A stretch of DNA of 64,000 nucleotides. It comes from Paracoccaceae bacterium. GTDB lineage: Bacteria > Pseudomonadota > Alphaproteobacteria > Rhodobacterales > Rhodobacteraceae. The translations under genes and the position numbers were made by a program. Under the pieces are notes generated by a model. That model ran no database searches and was not told the origin of the DNA. It was given only the letters and a program-made list of their open reading frames with translations. Below are positions 7,800 through 17,051 of the stretch, in pieces. Each line of letters opens with the position of its first letter. The stretch's first letter is position 1. The stretch is taken from the NCBI GenBank assembly GCA_027489375.1, contig JAIXZW010000005.1:434001-498000 (forward strand), given 5' to 3'.

Positions 7800-8519
7800 A
7801 TGAACCGCAGCCTTCCGCTCCTCCTCGCCCTGTCCTTCGGCCTGCCTTTCGGCCTTGCCGCCTGCAAGGCGCCCGACCTCGACCGCACCGCGGGACACGA
7901 GGTCGACGAGGGCGGCTTCGGCAACGCCACCATGAACAACATGCTGGTCCAGACCGGCCAGCGCGACGCCACCTACGCGCTCGGCACCCGCTTCGCCTCC
8001 GAAGTGCCCACGACGATCACCTTCGCCTTCAACAGCGCCGAACTCTCGGCCGAAGCACGCCAGACCCTGCTGCAACAGGCCGACTGGATCCGCAAATTCC
8101 CCGAACTGCGCTTCTCGGTTTTCGGCCATACCGATGCGGTCGGCTCAGACGCCTACAACAAGGCGCTCGGCAAGCGGCGCGCCCAGGCGGTCGTCAGCTT
8201 CTTCGCCGCACAGGGCATCTCGCCCCGCCGGCTCGAGGCGCTCGTCTCCTATGGCGAAACCCGCCCCGCGATCCCGACCCCCGGTCCCGAACAGCAGAAC
8301 CGCCGCACCGTGACCGAAGTTTCCGGCTTCGTGCAGAACCACCCCGGCGTGCTCAACGGCAAATATGCCGAGGTGATCTTCCGCTCCTACATCGGTTCGG
8401 CAACGCCGCTGGCCGGAACGCCCGCCTCGGGCGGGTCGCAGGCGGCATCTCCCGGCGCGGCCGGTGCCGAAGCGGGCGCGCAGGCGGCCGGTGGTGCGGC
8501 GACGGGCGGCACACCCTGA
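7800..8519 (+). CDS. OmpA-family lipoprotein in the cpaD position
   Basis: A 239-residue protein has a lipoprotein-type signal (…GLPFGLAAC, Cys at about 22) and an OmpA-like peptidoglycan-binding domain. Its domain motifs are 'ITFAFNSAELSAEA', 'FSVFGHTDAVGSDAYN' and 'LGKRRAQAVVSFFAAQGI'. The last 35 residues are a Gly/Ala/Ser-rich tail. It starts nine bases after cpaC. In Caulobacter and Agrobacterium this slot holds CpaD, a small secretin-associated lipoprotein. A murein-binding lipoprotein here may anchor or pilot the secretin, which is inferred from position only. Confidence 0.88.
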   Translation: MNRSLPLLLALSFGLPFGLAACKAPDLDRTAGHEVDEGGFGNATMNNMLVQTGQRDATYALGTRFASEVPTTITFAFNSAELSAEARQTLLQQADWIRKFPELRFSVFGHTDAVGSDAYNKALGKRRAQAVVSFFAAQGISPRRLEALVSYGETRPAIPTPGPEQQNRRTVTEVSGFVQNHPGVLNGKYAEVIFRSYIGSATPLAGTPASGGSQAASPGAAGAEAGAQAAGGAATGGTP

Positions 8520-8778
8520 CAGCTCTCTTTCGGAGGGCGGTCAATTCCGCCATCCGTATGGGTTCCCCTGACGAAACGATCCGCGGCCAAAGCCGCCGCA
8601 GACCGGCAAAACCGCAGTAAAACCCAACAATCACGAAATTCTAGCCCAAGAATCGCCACCATTGCCCACCACCTTGCGTGGTCAGGAAACGGGTGCGCGG
8701 GCCTTCTCCCGCGCCGGATTCCGGCGCGGCACGAATCACCCGCTCCGGCTTTCCGCAAGGTGTAAAGGACCAGGGGCG

Positions 8779-10077
8779 ATGAGCACGGCAGTCAGTATCC
8801 AGCCGGAACCGGCAAGCATCAAAGCCTGCACGATCTCGCGGGATGTGCAGAATTTCGACCTTTTGATCGACGACATGGAAATCGAACTCGGCGAAAGCTG
8901 GGGCGACCTTTCCTTCGACGAAGCCCGCGAATACCTTGGCCAACCCGATGCCGGAACGCTGGAATTCGTCGCCATCGCCGTGAATGCCGAAGACGAAGGC
9001 GACCTCACACGCATCACCGACATCATCCGCTCGGCCAAGGAACGCCACATCAAGGTCATCCTGATCGCCGACCAGATCAGCCCGGCGGGCCTGCACCAGC
9101 TCCTGCGGCTCGGCGCGGACGATTTCGTCCCCTATCCGCTGCCCGATGGCGCGCTGCACGATGCCATCGAACGCATCCGCAAGCCCGCGCCGGTTCCGGC
9201 GGCCCCCGCCGCAACTGCGGCGACCGTCACGCATCTGCACGCCGTCCCGACCGAACCCGCCGCCCCCCATGCCCCCACGTTCAAGGCAAAGGGCGACCGC
9301 AACGGTGTCGTCCTGCCGGTCCACGGCCTTGCGGGCGGCTCGGGGGCATCCACCTTCGCCGCGAACCTCGCTTGGGAACTCGCCACGGTCGAAAAGACCA
9401 ACGCCCCCCGCGTCTGCCTGCTCGATTTCGATTTCCAGTATGGCTCGGTCGCAACCTACCTCGACCTGCCGCGCAAAGAGGCGGTGTTCGAACTCCTCTC
9501 CGACACCGCAGCCGCCGACAGCGACACCTTCCTTGCCGCCATGCTCAGCTACAACGAAAAGCTGCATGTGCTGACCGCGCCTGCCGACATGCTGCCGCTC
9601 GACATCGTGGCACCCGAAGACATCGGCCGCATCATCGACATGGCGCAGACCAATTTCGACTTCGTCGTGATCGACATGCCCAAAACCATCGTCGCCTGGA
9701 CCGAGACGGTCCTGTCGCGGGCGCATGTCTACTTCGCCACGCTCGACCTCGACCTGCGCTCGGCGCAGAACGTGCTGCGCCTCGTGCGTGCGCTCAAGGC
9801 CGAAACCCTGCCGCATGAAAAGCTGCGCTACGTGCTGAACCGCGCGCCGAAATTCACCGACCTCTCGGGCAAGGCCCGCGTCAAGCGCATGGGCGAAAGC
9901 CTCGACATCAAACTCGAGGTGCAGATCCCCGATGGCGGCGCGCAGGTCACGCAAGCGAACGACCACGGCCAGCCGCTTGCCGAGATCGCGCCGAAAAGTC
10001 CGGTGCGCCGCGAAATCCAGAAACTCGCCAAATCGCTCTTCGACCTGAACAAGGCCGTCGAGTCCGGCAAAAACTGA
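8779..10077 (+). CDS. cpaE: Pilus assembly protein CpaE/TadZ (MinD-like localisation factor)
   Basis: This 432-residue protein has an N-terminal receiver-like domain (about 15-135, 'VILIADQISPAGLHQLLRLG') and a C-terminal ParA/MinD-like ATPase. The P-loop 'GLAGGSGASTFAANLA' (about 182) lacks the usual signature lysines, as is common in CpaE. 'DFDFQYGSVATYLDL' and 'VIDMPKTIVAWTETVL' follow. TadZ/CpaE proteins place the pilus machine, usually at a pole. The 259 bases upstream contain a GGCGG/CCGCC stem but no gene. ATG 8779 follows AAAGG and GGGG sites. Confidence 0.92.
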   Translation: MSTAVSIQPEPASIKACTISRDVQNFDLLIDDMEIELGESWGDLSFDEAREYLGQPDAGTLEFVAIAVNAEDEGDLTRITDIIRSAKERHIKVILIADQISPAGLHQLLRLGADDFVPYPLPDGALHDAIERIRKPAPVPAAPAATAATVTHLHAVPTEPAAPHAPTFKAKGDRNGVVLPVHGLAGGSGASTFAANLAWELATVEKTNAPRVCLLDFDFQYGSVATYLDLPRKEAVFELLSDTAAADSDTFLAAMLSYNEKLHVLTAPADMLPLDIVAPEDIGRIIDMAQTNFDFVVIDMPKTIVAWTETVLSRAHVYFATLDLDLRSAQNVLRLVRALKAETLPHEKLRYVLNRAPKFTDLSGKARVKRMGESLDIKLEVQIPDGGAQVTQANDHGQPLAEIAPKSPVRREIQKLAKSLFDLNKAVESGKN

Positions 10078-10103
10078 TCCCTGGGCCTGGGGGGGCCTGA
10101 CCC

Positions 10104-11561
10104 ATGTTCTCGCGTTTCAAAAAGCCTGACGGCACCGAAGCCAAACCCGTTACCGCCGCCGGCCCGCGCCCTGCGGCCCCCGTAGCGTCACACGTCGCGG
10201 CGCCCGTCGCGGCACCGAAACCCGCGCTCGCGGTCCGCCCCGTCGCGGCACCGCCCTCGGCAGAAGCCGTTGCCGCCGACAAGGAAAAGAAGCGCAAGGA
10301 CCGCCTGATGGAGTTGAAGGTGGAGCTTCACAAGAAGCTCCTCGAAAGCCTCAACCTCGCCGCCCTCGAACATGCGACCGAAGCCAACCTCAAGGCCGAA
10401 ATCGCCGACATCGCCTCCGAGGCGCTGACCGAAATGTCCGTGGCGCTGAACAAGGAAGACCGCGCCACCCTCAATCAGGAACTCTACGACGAGGTGATGG
10501 GCCTCGGCCCGCTGGAGCCGCTGCTGAAAGACGAAAGCGTCTCCGACATCCTCGTGAACGGCCCGCACCGCATCTTCGTGGAACGGGGCGGCAAGCTGAC
10601 GCTGACCGACATCACCTTCAAGGACGAACGCCACCTCCTGCGGATCATCGACAAGATCGTCTCCGCCGTGGGCCGCCGCGTCGACGAATCCAACCCCTAT
10701 TGCGACGCCCGCCTTGCCGACGGGTCGCGCTTCAACTGCATGGTCCCGCCCGTGGCGGTCGACGGCAGCCTCGTCTCCATCCGCAAATTCAAGAAAGAGA
10801 AGCTCGGCATCTCCGACCTCGTCCGCTTCGGCGCCTTCACCGAAGAGATGGCGGCCTATCTGCAAGCCGCCGTGTCCTGCCGTCTCAACGTCATCGTCTC
10901 GGGCGGCACGGGTTCGGGCAAAACCACCACGCTCAACGCGCTGTCGTCCTTCATCGACAACACCGAACGCGTCCTGACCATCGAAGACACCGCCGAACTC
11001 CAGCTCCAGCAGGTCCACGTGGGCCGCATGGAAAGCCGCCCCGCCAACGTCGAGGGCAAGGGCGCCGTGACCCAGCGCGACTGTCTGCGCAACGCGCTCC
11101 GCATGCGCCCCGACCGCATCATCGTCGGCGAAACGCGGGGCGAGGAAGTCATCGACATGTTGCAGGCCATGAACACCGGCCACGACGGCTCAATGACCAC
11201 GATCCACGCCAACTCGGCCCGCGACGGCATCAGCCGCCTTGAGAACATGGTGGCGATGGCAGGCATCGAAATGCCGCTGAAAGCGGTGCGGTCCCAGATC
11301 GCATCCGCCGTCAACCTGATCGTGCAGGCCTCCCGCCTGCAAGACGGCTCGCGCCGCATGGTCAGCATCACCGAAATCACGGGGATGGAGGGCGAGGTGA
11401 TCTCGATGCAGGAAATCTTCCGCTTCGAACGCCTCGGCGTCGAACCCAACGGCAAGATCATCGGCCGCTTCAACGCAACCGGCGTGCGCTCGCACTATTC
11501 CGACCGCTTCCGCCAATGGGGCTACGACCTGCCCGCCTCGATCTACGAACCCATCGTGTGA
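10104..11561 (+). CDS. cpaF: Tad secretion ATPase CpaF/TadA
   Basis: This 485-residue cytoplasmic hexameric ATPase powers pilin polymerisation. The first 60 residues are Ala/Pro-rich and disordered, followed by an N-terminal helical domain. The Walker A 'GGTGSGKTTTLNALS' lies at about 267. 'TIEDTAELQL' (Asp box), the Walker B region 'MRPDRIIVGETRGEE' and 'TGHDGSMTTIHANS' (His box) are all present, so it looks active. It begins 26 bases after cpaE. The gene symbol should not be confused with tRNA deaminase tadA at 32474-32920. Confidence 0.95.
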   Translation: MFSRFKKPDGTEAKPVTAAGPRPAAPVASHVAAPVAAPKPALAVRPVAAPPSAEAVAADKEKKRKDRLMELKVELHKKLLESLNLAALEHATEANLKAEIADIASEALTEMSVALNKEDRATLNQELYDEVMGLGPLEPLLKDESVSDILVNGPHRIFVERGGKLTLTDITFKDERHLLRIIDKIVSAVGRRVDESNPYCDARLADGSRFNCMVPPVAVDGSLVSIRKFKKEKLGISDLVRFGAFTEEMAAYLQAAVSCRLNVIVSGGTGSGKTTTLNALSSFIDNTERVLTIEDTAELQLQQVHVGRMESRPANVEGKGAVTQRDCLRNALRMRPDRIIVGETRGEEVIDMLQAMNTGHDGSMTTIHANSARDGISRLENMVAMAGIEMPLKAVRSQIASAVNLIVQASRLQDGSRRMVSITEITGMEGEVISMQEIFRFERLGVEPNGKIIGRFNATGVRSHYSDRFRQWGYDLPASIYEPIV

Positions 11562-11566
11562 GTGAC

Positions 11567-12535
11567 ATGGAAATCAGCGCCGCCCCCCTCATCTACATCC
11601 TGATCTTCGTCGCGGTCGTCGTTCTGGTCGAAGGCCTTTACCTGACCGTCTTCGGCAAATCCATCAGCCTCAACAGCCGCGTCAGCCGCCGCTTGGCCCT
11701 TCTGGAAAAGAACCAGAACCGCGAACAGGTGCTCGAACAACTCCGCAAGGAGATGACGCAGCACATGAACGCCCGCGGCATCCCTCTCTACCAGCTTCTC
11801 GCCTCGAAGGCGCAAAAGGCCAACATCGCCTTCACCCCGCGACAGCTCATGGGCATCATGGGCCTTGTCTCGGTCATCGCCCTCGTCGCCCTCACCTTCG
11901 GCACGAATGCGGCACTCGGCGTGCGGCTCTTGCTTGCGGTGGGCTTCGGCGTCGGCGGCGTCTATTTCTGGGTCAACAAAAAGGCCAAGAAACGCATGGC
12001 CCTGCTGGAAGAGCAGCTTCCCGACGCGGTCGAACTCATGGTCCGCTCGCTGCGCGTGGGCCACCCCTTCTCCTCTGCCATCGGCATCGTTGCAAAAGAA
12101 GTGTCCGACCCCCTCGGCTCCGAATTCGGCCTCATCGCCGACGAGGCCGCCTATGGCCGCGACGTGGCCGAAAGCCTGCGCGAATTCGCCAAGCGCATGG
12201 ACAACCAGGACCTCCACTTCCTCGCCGTGGCGGTGACGATCCAGCAGCAGTCGGGCGGCAACCTTGCCGAAATCCTCGAAGGTCTGGCCAAGGTGATCCG
12301 CTCGCGCTTCAAACTCTTCCGCCGCGTCAAGGCCATCACCGCCGAGGCAAAATTCTCCGGCCTCTTCCTGTCGGGCTTCCCGCTGATCGTGCTCGCCTGC
12401 ATCCAGGTCTTCAAACCCGACTTCTACGATCCGGTGATCGACACCGAGTATTTCGTCCCCGGTGCGCTCTTCGTCGGCGTCTTCCTCGCCATCAACGTGT
12501 TCTTCATGCGCATGATGGTCAACATCAAGGTCTAG
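11567..12535 (+). CDS. tadB: Tad inner-membrane platform protein TadB
   Basis: This 322-residue polytopic protein of the type II secretion F family starts with an N-terminal helix (residues 6-25), has two helices near 95-145 and a pair near the C-terminus. The cytoplasmic T2SSF domain includes 'QLPDAVELMVRSLRVGHPF' and 'QQQSGGNLAEILEGLAKVI'. Together with TadC it forms the platform that couples the ATPase to pilin extraction. ATG 11567 is five bases after the cpaF stop. Confidence 0.94.
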   Translation: MEISAAPLIYILIFVAVVVLVEGLYLTVFGKSISLNSRVSRRLALLEKNQNREQVLEQLRKEMTQHMNARGIPLYQLLASKAQKANIAFTPRQLMGIMGLVSVIALVALTFGTNAALGVRLLLAVGFGVGGVYFWVNKKAKKRMALLEEQLPDAVELMVRSLRVGHPFSSAIGIVAKEVSDPLGSEFGLIADEAAYGRDVAESLREFAKRMDNQDLHFLAVAVTIQQQSGGNLAEILEGLAKVIRSRFKLFRRVKAITAEAKFSGLFLSGFPLIVLACIQVFKPDFYDPVIDTEYFVPGALFVGVFLAINVFFMRMMVNIKV

Positions 12536-12544
12536 GTGCTCTCC

Positions 12545-13522
12545 ATGTCCCTGTTCTCCGGTATCTCCTCCACCCTGACCGACCTGATGGGTCCGCTCGG
12601 CCCGCTCATGGCGCTTGGCGGCGTCGGGCTGGTGCTGATCCTCTCGACGCTGCCTGTCATGCTGCGCCGCCCCGCCGACCCCTTCGTCAAGCTCAAGGAC
12701 AAGAAGCCCGCCACCCCCCGACGGATCGAGAAATCGCCCGACGCCCTGCGCCGTGGCGGCAACATCAAGGCCGACAAGCTCGAACGGTTCGCGCATTTCC
12801 TCGAACCGCAGGACAAGGACCAGATGTCCGCCGCGCGGCAAAAGATGATGCGCGCGGGCTACCGCTCGAAGAACGCCGTGCGGGTCTTCCACGCTTGGCA
12901 ATTCGTGCTCGGCATCGGCGCGCTGCTGATCGGCTGCGCCTATACCTACACCATGAACCAGCTCATGCCGGTCGAGATGAAGAACATGGTCATGTGGACC
13001 ATCCTTCCCGCCGCCGCCGGCTATTACCTGCCCGCTTACTGGGTCGCCCGCCGCCTGCAAACCCGCCAGCAGCAGATCGTCGAAGGCTTCCCCGACGCGC
13101 TCGACATGATGCTCGTCTGCGTCGAGGCGGGCCAATCGCTCGACCAGTCGATCAGCCGCGTGGCCAAGGAAATCGGCAACGCCTACCCCGCACTGGCCGA
13201 GGAATTCGACATCGTGGCGCAGGAAACCCGCGCGGGCAAGGAACGCGTCGTCGTCCTGCGCGACATGTCCGAACGCGTGGGCCTGCCCGACATCACCTCC
13301 TTCGTCACCACGATGATCCAGTCGGCCACCTTCGGCACCTCGATCGCCGATGCCTTGCGTGTCTATTCTGCCGAAATGCGCGACAAGCGCGTGATGCGGG
13401 CGGAAGAAAAGGCAAACACCTTGCCGACGAAACTGACCCTCGGCACAATGATGTTCACGGTGCCGCCGCTTCTGGTCATCCTGATCGGTCCCTCGCTCTA
13501 CGGCATCGCCACTTCGTTCTGA
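12545..13522 (+). CDS. tadC: Tad inner-membrane platform protein TadC
   Basis: This 325-residue T2SSF-family protein has 'FPDALDMMLVCVEAGQSLDQSI' in part and 'LPTKLTLGTMMFTVPPLLVIL' near the end. Membrane helices lie near residues 15-35, 120-165 and 295-322. ATG 12545 was preferred over an in-frame GTG at 12536 because an AGG lies eight bases before it. It nearly abuts tadB, supporting one operon and a TadB-TadC complex. Confidence 0.93.
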   Translation: MSLFSGISSTLTDLMGPLGPLMALGGVGLVLILSTLPVMLRRPADPFVKLKDKKPATPRRIEKSPDALRRGGNIKADKLERFAHFLEPQDKDQMSAARQKMMRAGYRSKNAVRVFHAWQFVLGIGALLIGCAYTYTMNQLMPVEMKNMVMWTILPAAAGYYLPAYWVARRLQTRQQQIVEGFPDALDMMLVCVEAGQSLDQSISRVAKEIGNAYPALAEEFDIVAQETRAGKERVVVLRDMSERVGLPDITSFVTTMIQSATFGTSIADALRVYSAEMRDKRVMRAEEKANTLPTKLTLGTMMFTVPPLLVILIGPSLYGIATSF

Positions 13523-13535
13523 TGGTGCCCGCCCC

Positions 13536-14108
13536 GTGCGATCTTTCCTGTCCGGCCCCGCGCTGCTCGTCGCGCTCCTGCCCGCAATGGCCGCCTGTTC
13601 CGCAGGCGGCCTGACCCGTTCGGGCAACGGCGACATCGCCCCCGGCATCGACAGCCGCCGCGACAGCGAAGACGGCCTCATCGTCGGCCACCGGCTAATG
13701 GAGGCGGGGCAATACGAACTCGCCCTGCGCGCCTATTACCGCGCCGCGGGAAAGGATGGCCTCAACGTCGACATCCTCTCCGCCCTCGGCTCGGCCAACC
13801 TCAAACTGGGGCGTCTGGGACAGGCCGAACAACTCCTCCGCCGCGCGCTCGACGAAGACCCCACCTTCGTCCCCGCGCTCAACAACCTCGGCTGCGTGCT
13901 GATGGAAAAGGGTCAGGCGGGCGAAGCGCGTGTCGTCTTCCAGCAGGCCTATGCCCTCGACAGTGGCGATTCCGACTCGATCCGCGAAAATCTACGGCTG
14001 GCTATCGCGCAAAGCGAATCCGCGCTCTATGATACGCCCAAGGAAAAGCCCGCCTTCAACCTCGTGCGGCGCGGACAGGGCCGGTTCGTCCTGCTCTCGC
14101 AACTCTAG
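13536..14108 (+). CDS. tadD: TPR lipoprotein TadD
   Basis: A 190-residue lipoprotein starts at GTG 13536, 13 bases after tadC. Its signal MRSFLSGPALLVALLPAMAAC places the lipidated Cys at about 21. It has two to three tetratricopeptide repeats (about 50-150, for example 'LGSANLKLGRLGQAEQLLRRAL' in part and 'NNLGCVLMEKGQAGEARVVF'). TadD acts like a pilotin for the secretin in characterised tad systems, and that role is inferred here from family and position. Confidence 0.9.
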   Translation: MRSFLSGPALLVALLPAMAACSAGGLTRSGNGDIAPGIDSRRDSEDGLIVGHRLMEAGQYELALRAYYRAAGKDGLNVDILSALGSANLKLGRLGQAEQLLRRALDEDPTFVPALNNLGCVLMEKGQAGEARVVFQQAYALDSGDSDSIRENLRLAIAQSESALYDTPKEKPAFNLVRRGQGRFVLLSQL

Positions 14109-14147
14109 GCCACGGAACGGGATACGAGCAGCAAGGGACGCCACCGC

Positions 14148-14996
14148 ATGCGCCACCCCGCCCTAACGACGGCCCTCTGCCTTGTCGGCATGGCCTGCCT
14201 CAGCGCCTGCCAACCCTCGGGCAAGGCAGCCTCCGACCGCGCCCTCGCCTCCATAACCGAGGCGGATGACGCGAACATGAACCAGATCATGATGACGATG
14301 GCCGATCCGGCCGAAGCCGTGGCCTATTTCACGCGGGTCAGCGCCGAAAAGCCCGACGATCCGGCGCTGAAACGCGGCCTTGCCAAATCGCTGGTCCGCG
14401 CGGGCAAGCCCGCCGAAGCCGCGACCATCCTCAAGGCCATCGTCGCCTCCCCGGACGCGACTGACGAAGACCGCGTCACCCTCGCCGACGCGCTGATCCG
14501 CACCAACGAATGGACTGCGGCCAAGGCCGAACTCGACCGCATCCCCCCGACCTACGAAACCTTCGACCGCTACCGGCTCGAGGCGATGGTGGCCGACAGC
14601 CAGAAGAACTGGAAAAAGGCCGACAGCTTCTACGAAATCGCCTCCGGCCTGACCACCAAACCCGCAGGCGTGCTGAACAACTGGGGTTTCTCCAAACTCT
14701 CCCGTCAGGACTACGCCGGTGCCGAACGCCTCTTTACCGAGGCGCTGACCTTCGACGCCTCGCTCTTCACCGCCAAGAACAACCTCGTCCTCGCCCGCGG
14801 GGCACAGCGCAAGTATGATTTACCAGTGATCTCCATGACCCAGACCGAACGCGCCGAACTGCTTTACACCCTCGCCCTCACCGCCATCAAACAGGGCGAC
14901 GTGACCGTGGGCAAAGGGCTGCTGCAAGACGCCATCGAAACCAATCCCCAGTATTTCGAGGCCGCCGAACGCAGCCTTCAGGCATTGGGAGGCTGA
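14148..14996 (+). CDS. Second TPR lipoprotein of the tad locus
   Basis: A 282-residue lipoprotein has the signal MRHPALTTALCLVGMACLSAC (Cys at about 21) and several TPR-like repeats between residues 60 and 280, such as 'LKRGLAKSLVRAGKPAEAA' and 'LNNWGFSKLSRQDYAGAERLF'. It is longer than TadD and may be a second assembly chaperone for the secretin or pilus base. It sits 39 bases after tadD and four bases before the peptidase gene. Confidence 0.88.
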   Translation: MRHPALTTALCLVGMACLSACQPSGKAASDRALASITEADDANMNQIMMTMADPAEAVAYFTRVSAEKPDDPALKRGLAKSLVRAGKPAEAATILKAIVASPDATDEDRVTLADALIRTNEWTAAKAELDRIPPTYETFDRYRLEAMVADSQKNWKKADSFYEIASGLTTKPAGVLNNWGFSKLSRQDYAGAERLFTEALTFDASLFTAKNNLVLARGAQRKYDLPVISMTQTERAELLYTLALTAIKQGDVTVGKGLLQDAIETNPQYFEAAERSLQALGG

Positions 14997-14999
14997 TCC

Positions 15000-15506
15000 A
15001 TGTCCGCATCCGCCCTGCCGTCGGTCTGGACCTCGCTCTGGTTCCTCCTGCCGCTGCTTCCCATCTCGATCTGGGTGTCATGGTCCGACCTCAGCTCGAT
15101 GAAGATCCCGAACAAGGCGGTGATGGCAACGCTTCTGGCCTATCTCGTCTTCGGCCCCGTTGCCCTGCCCTTCGACCTCTGGCTCTGGGGCTGGGCGCTT
15201 GGCGCGGGCGTGCTGGTGGCGGGCTTCATCGCCACCTCGGCGGGTCTCGTCGGCGCGGGGGACAGCAAGTTCGCCGCCGCGATGGCGCCCTTCTTCATCG
15301 GCGGCGATGCCCGCTTCATCCTCGCCCTTTTCGCCGGATGCCTGCTCGGCGCCTTCGCCACCCACCGCATCTTCGGCCGCATCCCCGCCTTCCGCCGCGC
15401 CACGGCCGGTTGGGAAAGCTGGACGCACAAGGACTTTCCGATGGGCCTCGCGCTTTCGGGCACAATCGTCTTCTACTTTGTCGCGGCTCTCCTTTTCTCT
15501 GCCTGA
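15000..15506 (+). CDS. cpaA: Prepilin peptidase CpaA/TadV
   Basis: This 168-residue aspartyl protease of the A24 family cuts the leader of the Flp pilins. It has about five membrane helices. The two catalytic aspartates are visible in 'WVSWSDLSSMKIPN' (about residue 30) and 'GLVGAGDSKFAAAM' (the GxGD motif, about 87). It lacks the N-terminal methylase domain of PilD, as expected for tad peptidases. It begins three bases after the TPR lipoprotein, so it is translated from the same message. Confidence 0.94.
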   Translation: MSASALPSVWTSLWFLLPLLPISIWVSWSDLSSMKIPNKAVMATLLAYLVFGPVALPFDLWLWGWALGAGVLVAGFIATSAGLVGAGDSKFAAAMAPFFIGGDARFILALFAGCLLGAFATHRIFGRIPAFRRATAGWESWTHKDFPMGLALSGTIVFYFVAALLFSA

Positions 15507-15565
15507 ATTTTTGCACGATCCGGTTGTAGGCATCTTGCAAAGATCGCCCCAACCGGACGCCGTGC

Positions 15566-16897
15566 ATGAACGCCCCAGCCCAACCCCTCGCCCCTTCCGC
15601 CCCCGCGATCCAGGCCCCGCCCGTGCCGCGGACGCTGGCCGAAACCGGCCTCGCGCCGGTCATGCTGCGCGACATCCTGCTGAAGACCATGTTCCGCATG
15701 AACGTCGAGCATGTCTCCAGCCTCGCCCGCATCTGCTGCCTGCCCGCGCCGTTGATCCAGGAACTGATCGACGCCGCCCGCGGCCAGAAACTGCTCGAGG
15801 CGACAGGCACCCTGCACGCCACCTCTTCCAACGAAATGGGCTACCAGCTCACCGACGCGGGCAAATCCCGCGCCCTCGATGCCCTGTCGCAATCCGAATA
15901 TTACGGCGCCATGCCCGTCCCGCTCGAGGCGTATAAGGAACAGGTCAAGCGCCAGTCGATCCGCAACATCACCCTCACGCGGACTGAACTGCTCAAGGGT
16001 ATGGGCCACCTGATCCTGCCCGATGACCTGATCGACAACCTCGGCCCCGCCGTCACCTCGGGCCGCTCCATCCTGATGTATGGCCCCCCCGGCAACGGGA
16101 AATCCTCCATCTCCAACGGTATCCGCGACGCGCTCGGCGACCGCATCCACGTGCCCCGCGCCATTGAATATTCGGGGCAGGTCATCACCGTCTATGACCC
16201 CATCGTCCACTCCGCCGCCGCCGAAAGCGGCGACGACCCGACCGCGCTGCGCCGCGCCTCGAACCGCTTCGACGCCCGCTACGTGCTCTGCGACCGCCCC
16301 ACGGTCATCACGGGCGGCGAACTCACGCTCGACATGCTCGACCTGAAATACAACCCCACCGCACGCACCTACACCGCGCCGCTGCAACTCAAGGCGACGG
16401 GCGGCATCTTCATCGTCGACGACCTTGGCCGTCAGGCCGAACCGCCGCAAAAGCTGGTGAACCGCTGGATCGTCCCGCTCGAGGAATCGCGCGACATCCT
16501 CGCCCTGCAATCGGGCGAGAAATTCACCGTCCCCTTCGACACGCTGGTGATCTTCTCCACCAACTTCCACCCCAACGAAATCTTCGACGGCGCGGCCCTG
16601 CGGCGGATCTTCTTCAAGATCAAGATCGACGGCCCCAATCAGGAGAACTTCCTGAAAATCTTCGCCCTCGTCGCCCGCAAGAAAAAGATGCCGCTGGATG
16701 AAACCGCGCTCGTGCATCTTCTAAAGGTGAAATACCCCACCATCGGCAACAACTACGCGAACTACCAACCCGTCTACCTCATCGACCAGATGATCGCGAT
16801 CTGCGAATTCGAAGGCATCCCCTACCAGATGACCCCCGCACTCATCGACCGCGCTTGGGCCAACATGTTCGTGAAACAGGAAGCGATCGCGAAGTAG
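15566..16897 (+). CDS. AAA+ ATPase linked to the tad locus
   Basis: A 443-residue soluble ATPase has an N-terminal region of about 160 residues containing a winged-helix-like stretch ('VSSLARICCLPAPLIQELID' in part). The AAA+ core shows Walker A 'YGPPGNGKSSISNGI' (about 172), Walker B 'GIFIVDDLGRQ' (about 280, with Asp-Asp instead of Asp-Glu) and the sensor-1 'VIFSTNFHP'. It follows the peptidase by 59 bases, a gap that contains the inverted pair CCGGTTG/CAACCGG. Its substrate is unknown; a regulatory or remodelling role for pilus or surface functions is inference from location. Confidence 0.85.
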   Translation: MNAPAQPLAPSAPAIQAPPVPRTLAETGLAPVMLRDILLKTMFRMNVEHVSSLARICCLPAPLIQELIDAARGQKLLEATGTLHATSSNEMGYQLTDAGKSRALDALSQSEYYGAMPVPLEAYKEQVKRQSIRNITLTRTELLKGMGHLILPDDLIDNLGPAVTSGRSILMYGPPGNGKSSISNGIRDALGDRIHVPRAIEYSGQVITVYDPIVHSAAAESGDDPTALRRASNRFDARYVLCDRPTVITGGELTLDMLDLKYNPTARTYTAPLQLKATGGIFIVDDLGRQAEPPQKLVNRWIVPLEESRDILALQSGEKFTVPFDTLVIFSTNFHPNEIFDGAALRRIFFKIKIDGPNQENFLKIFALVARKKKMPLDETALVHLLKVKYPTIGNNYANYQPVYLIDQMIAICEFEGIPYQMTPALIDRAWANMFVKQEAIAK

Positions 16898-16951
16898 CCA
16901 GCCCCGATCTTTCTGCGGAAAATCCCGCCCCCGCCCAAGGGGCGCGCCTGC

Positions 16952-16973
16952 TTTCACCTTGGCCCAAATACTC
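16952..16973. repeat. TTCACCTTGGC-AAATACTC repeat variant
   Basis: The stretch TTTCACCTTGGCCCAAATACTC lies in the convergent gap between the AAA+ ATPase and fthC. The same words occur at 22306-22327 and 27698-27719. It appears to be a short or eroded member of the AAATATCCTCGGGGGG element family. Confidence 0.6.
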
Positions 16974-17051
16974 ATGCAACCGAAGACGCGGTCGCCCCCC
17001 GTCCATCGTCGCGCCTGATTTCCCGCAGAAAAACCCTGAGCGCGGCGCCCC

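Noticed and set aside
10104..11561. tRNA adenosine deaminase because of the shared symbol TadA
   Set aside because: This is the pilus ATPase with Walker A and Asp/His boxes; the true deaminase tadA is at 32474-32920.
11543..13681. A 712-codon open frame opposite tadB-tadC-tadD
   Set aside because: His/Glu/Asp/Gly-rich antisense shadow of three clear tad genes; no family motif or ribosome site.
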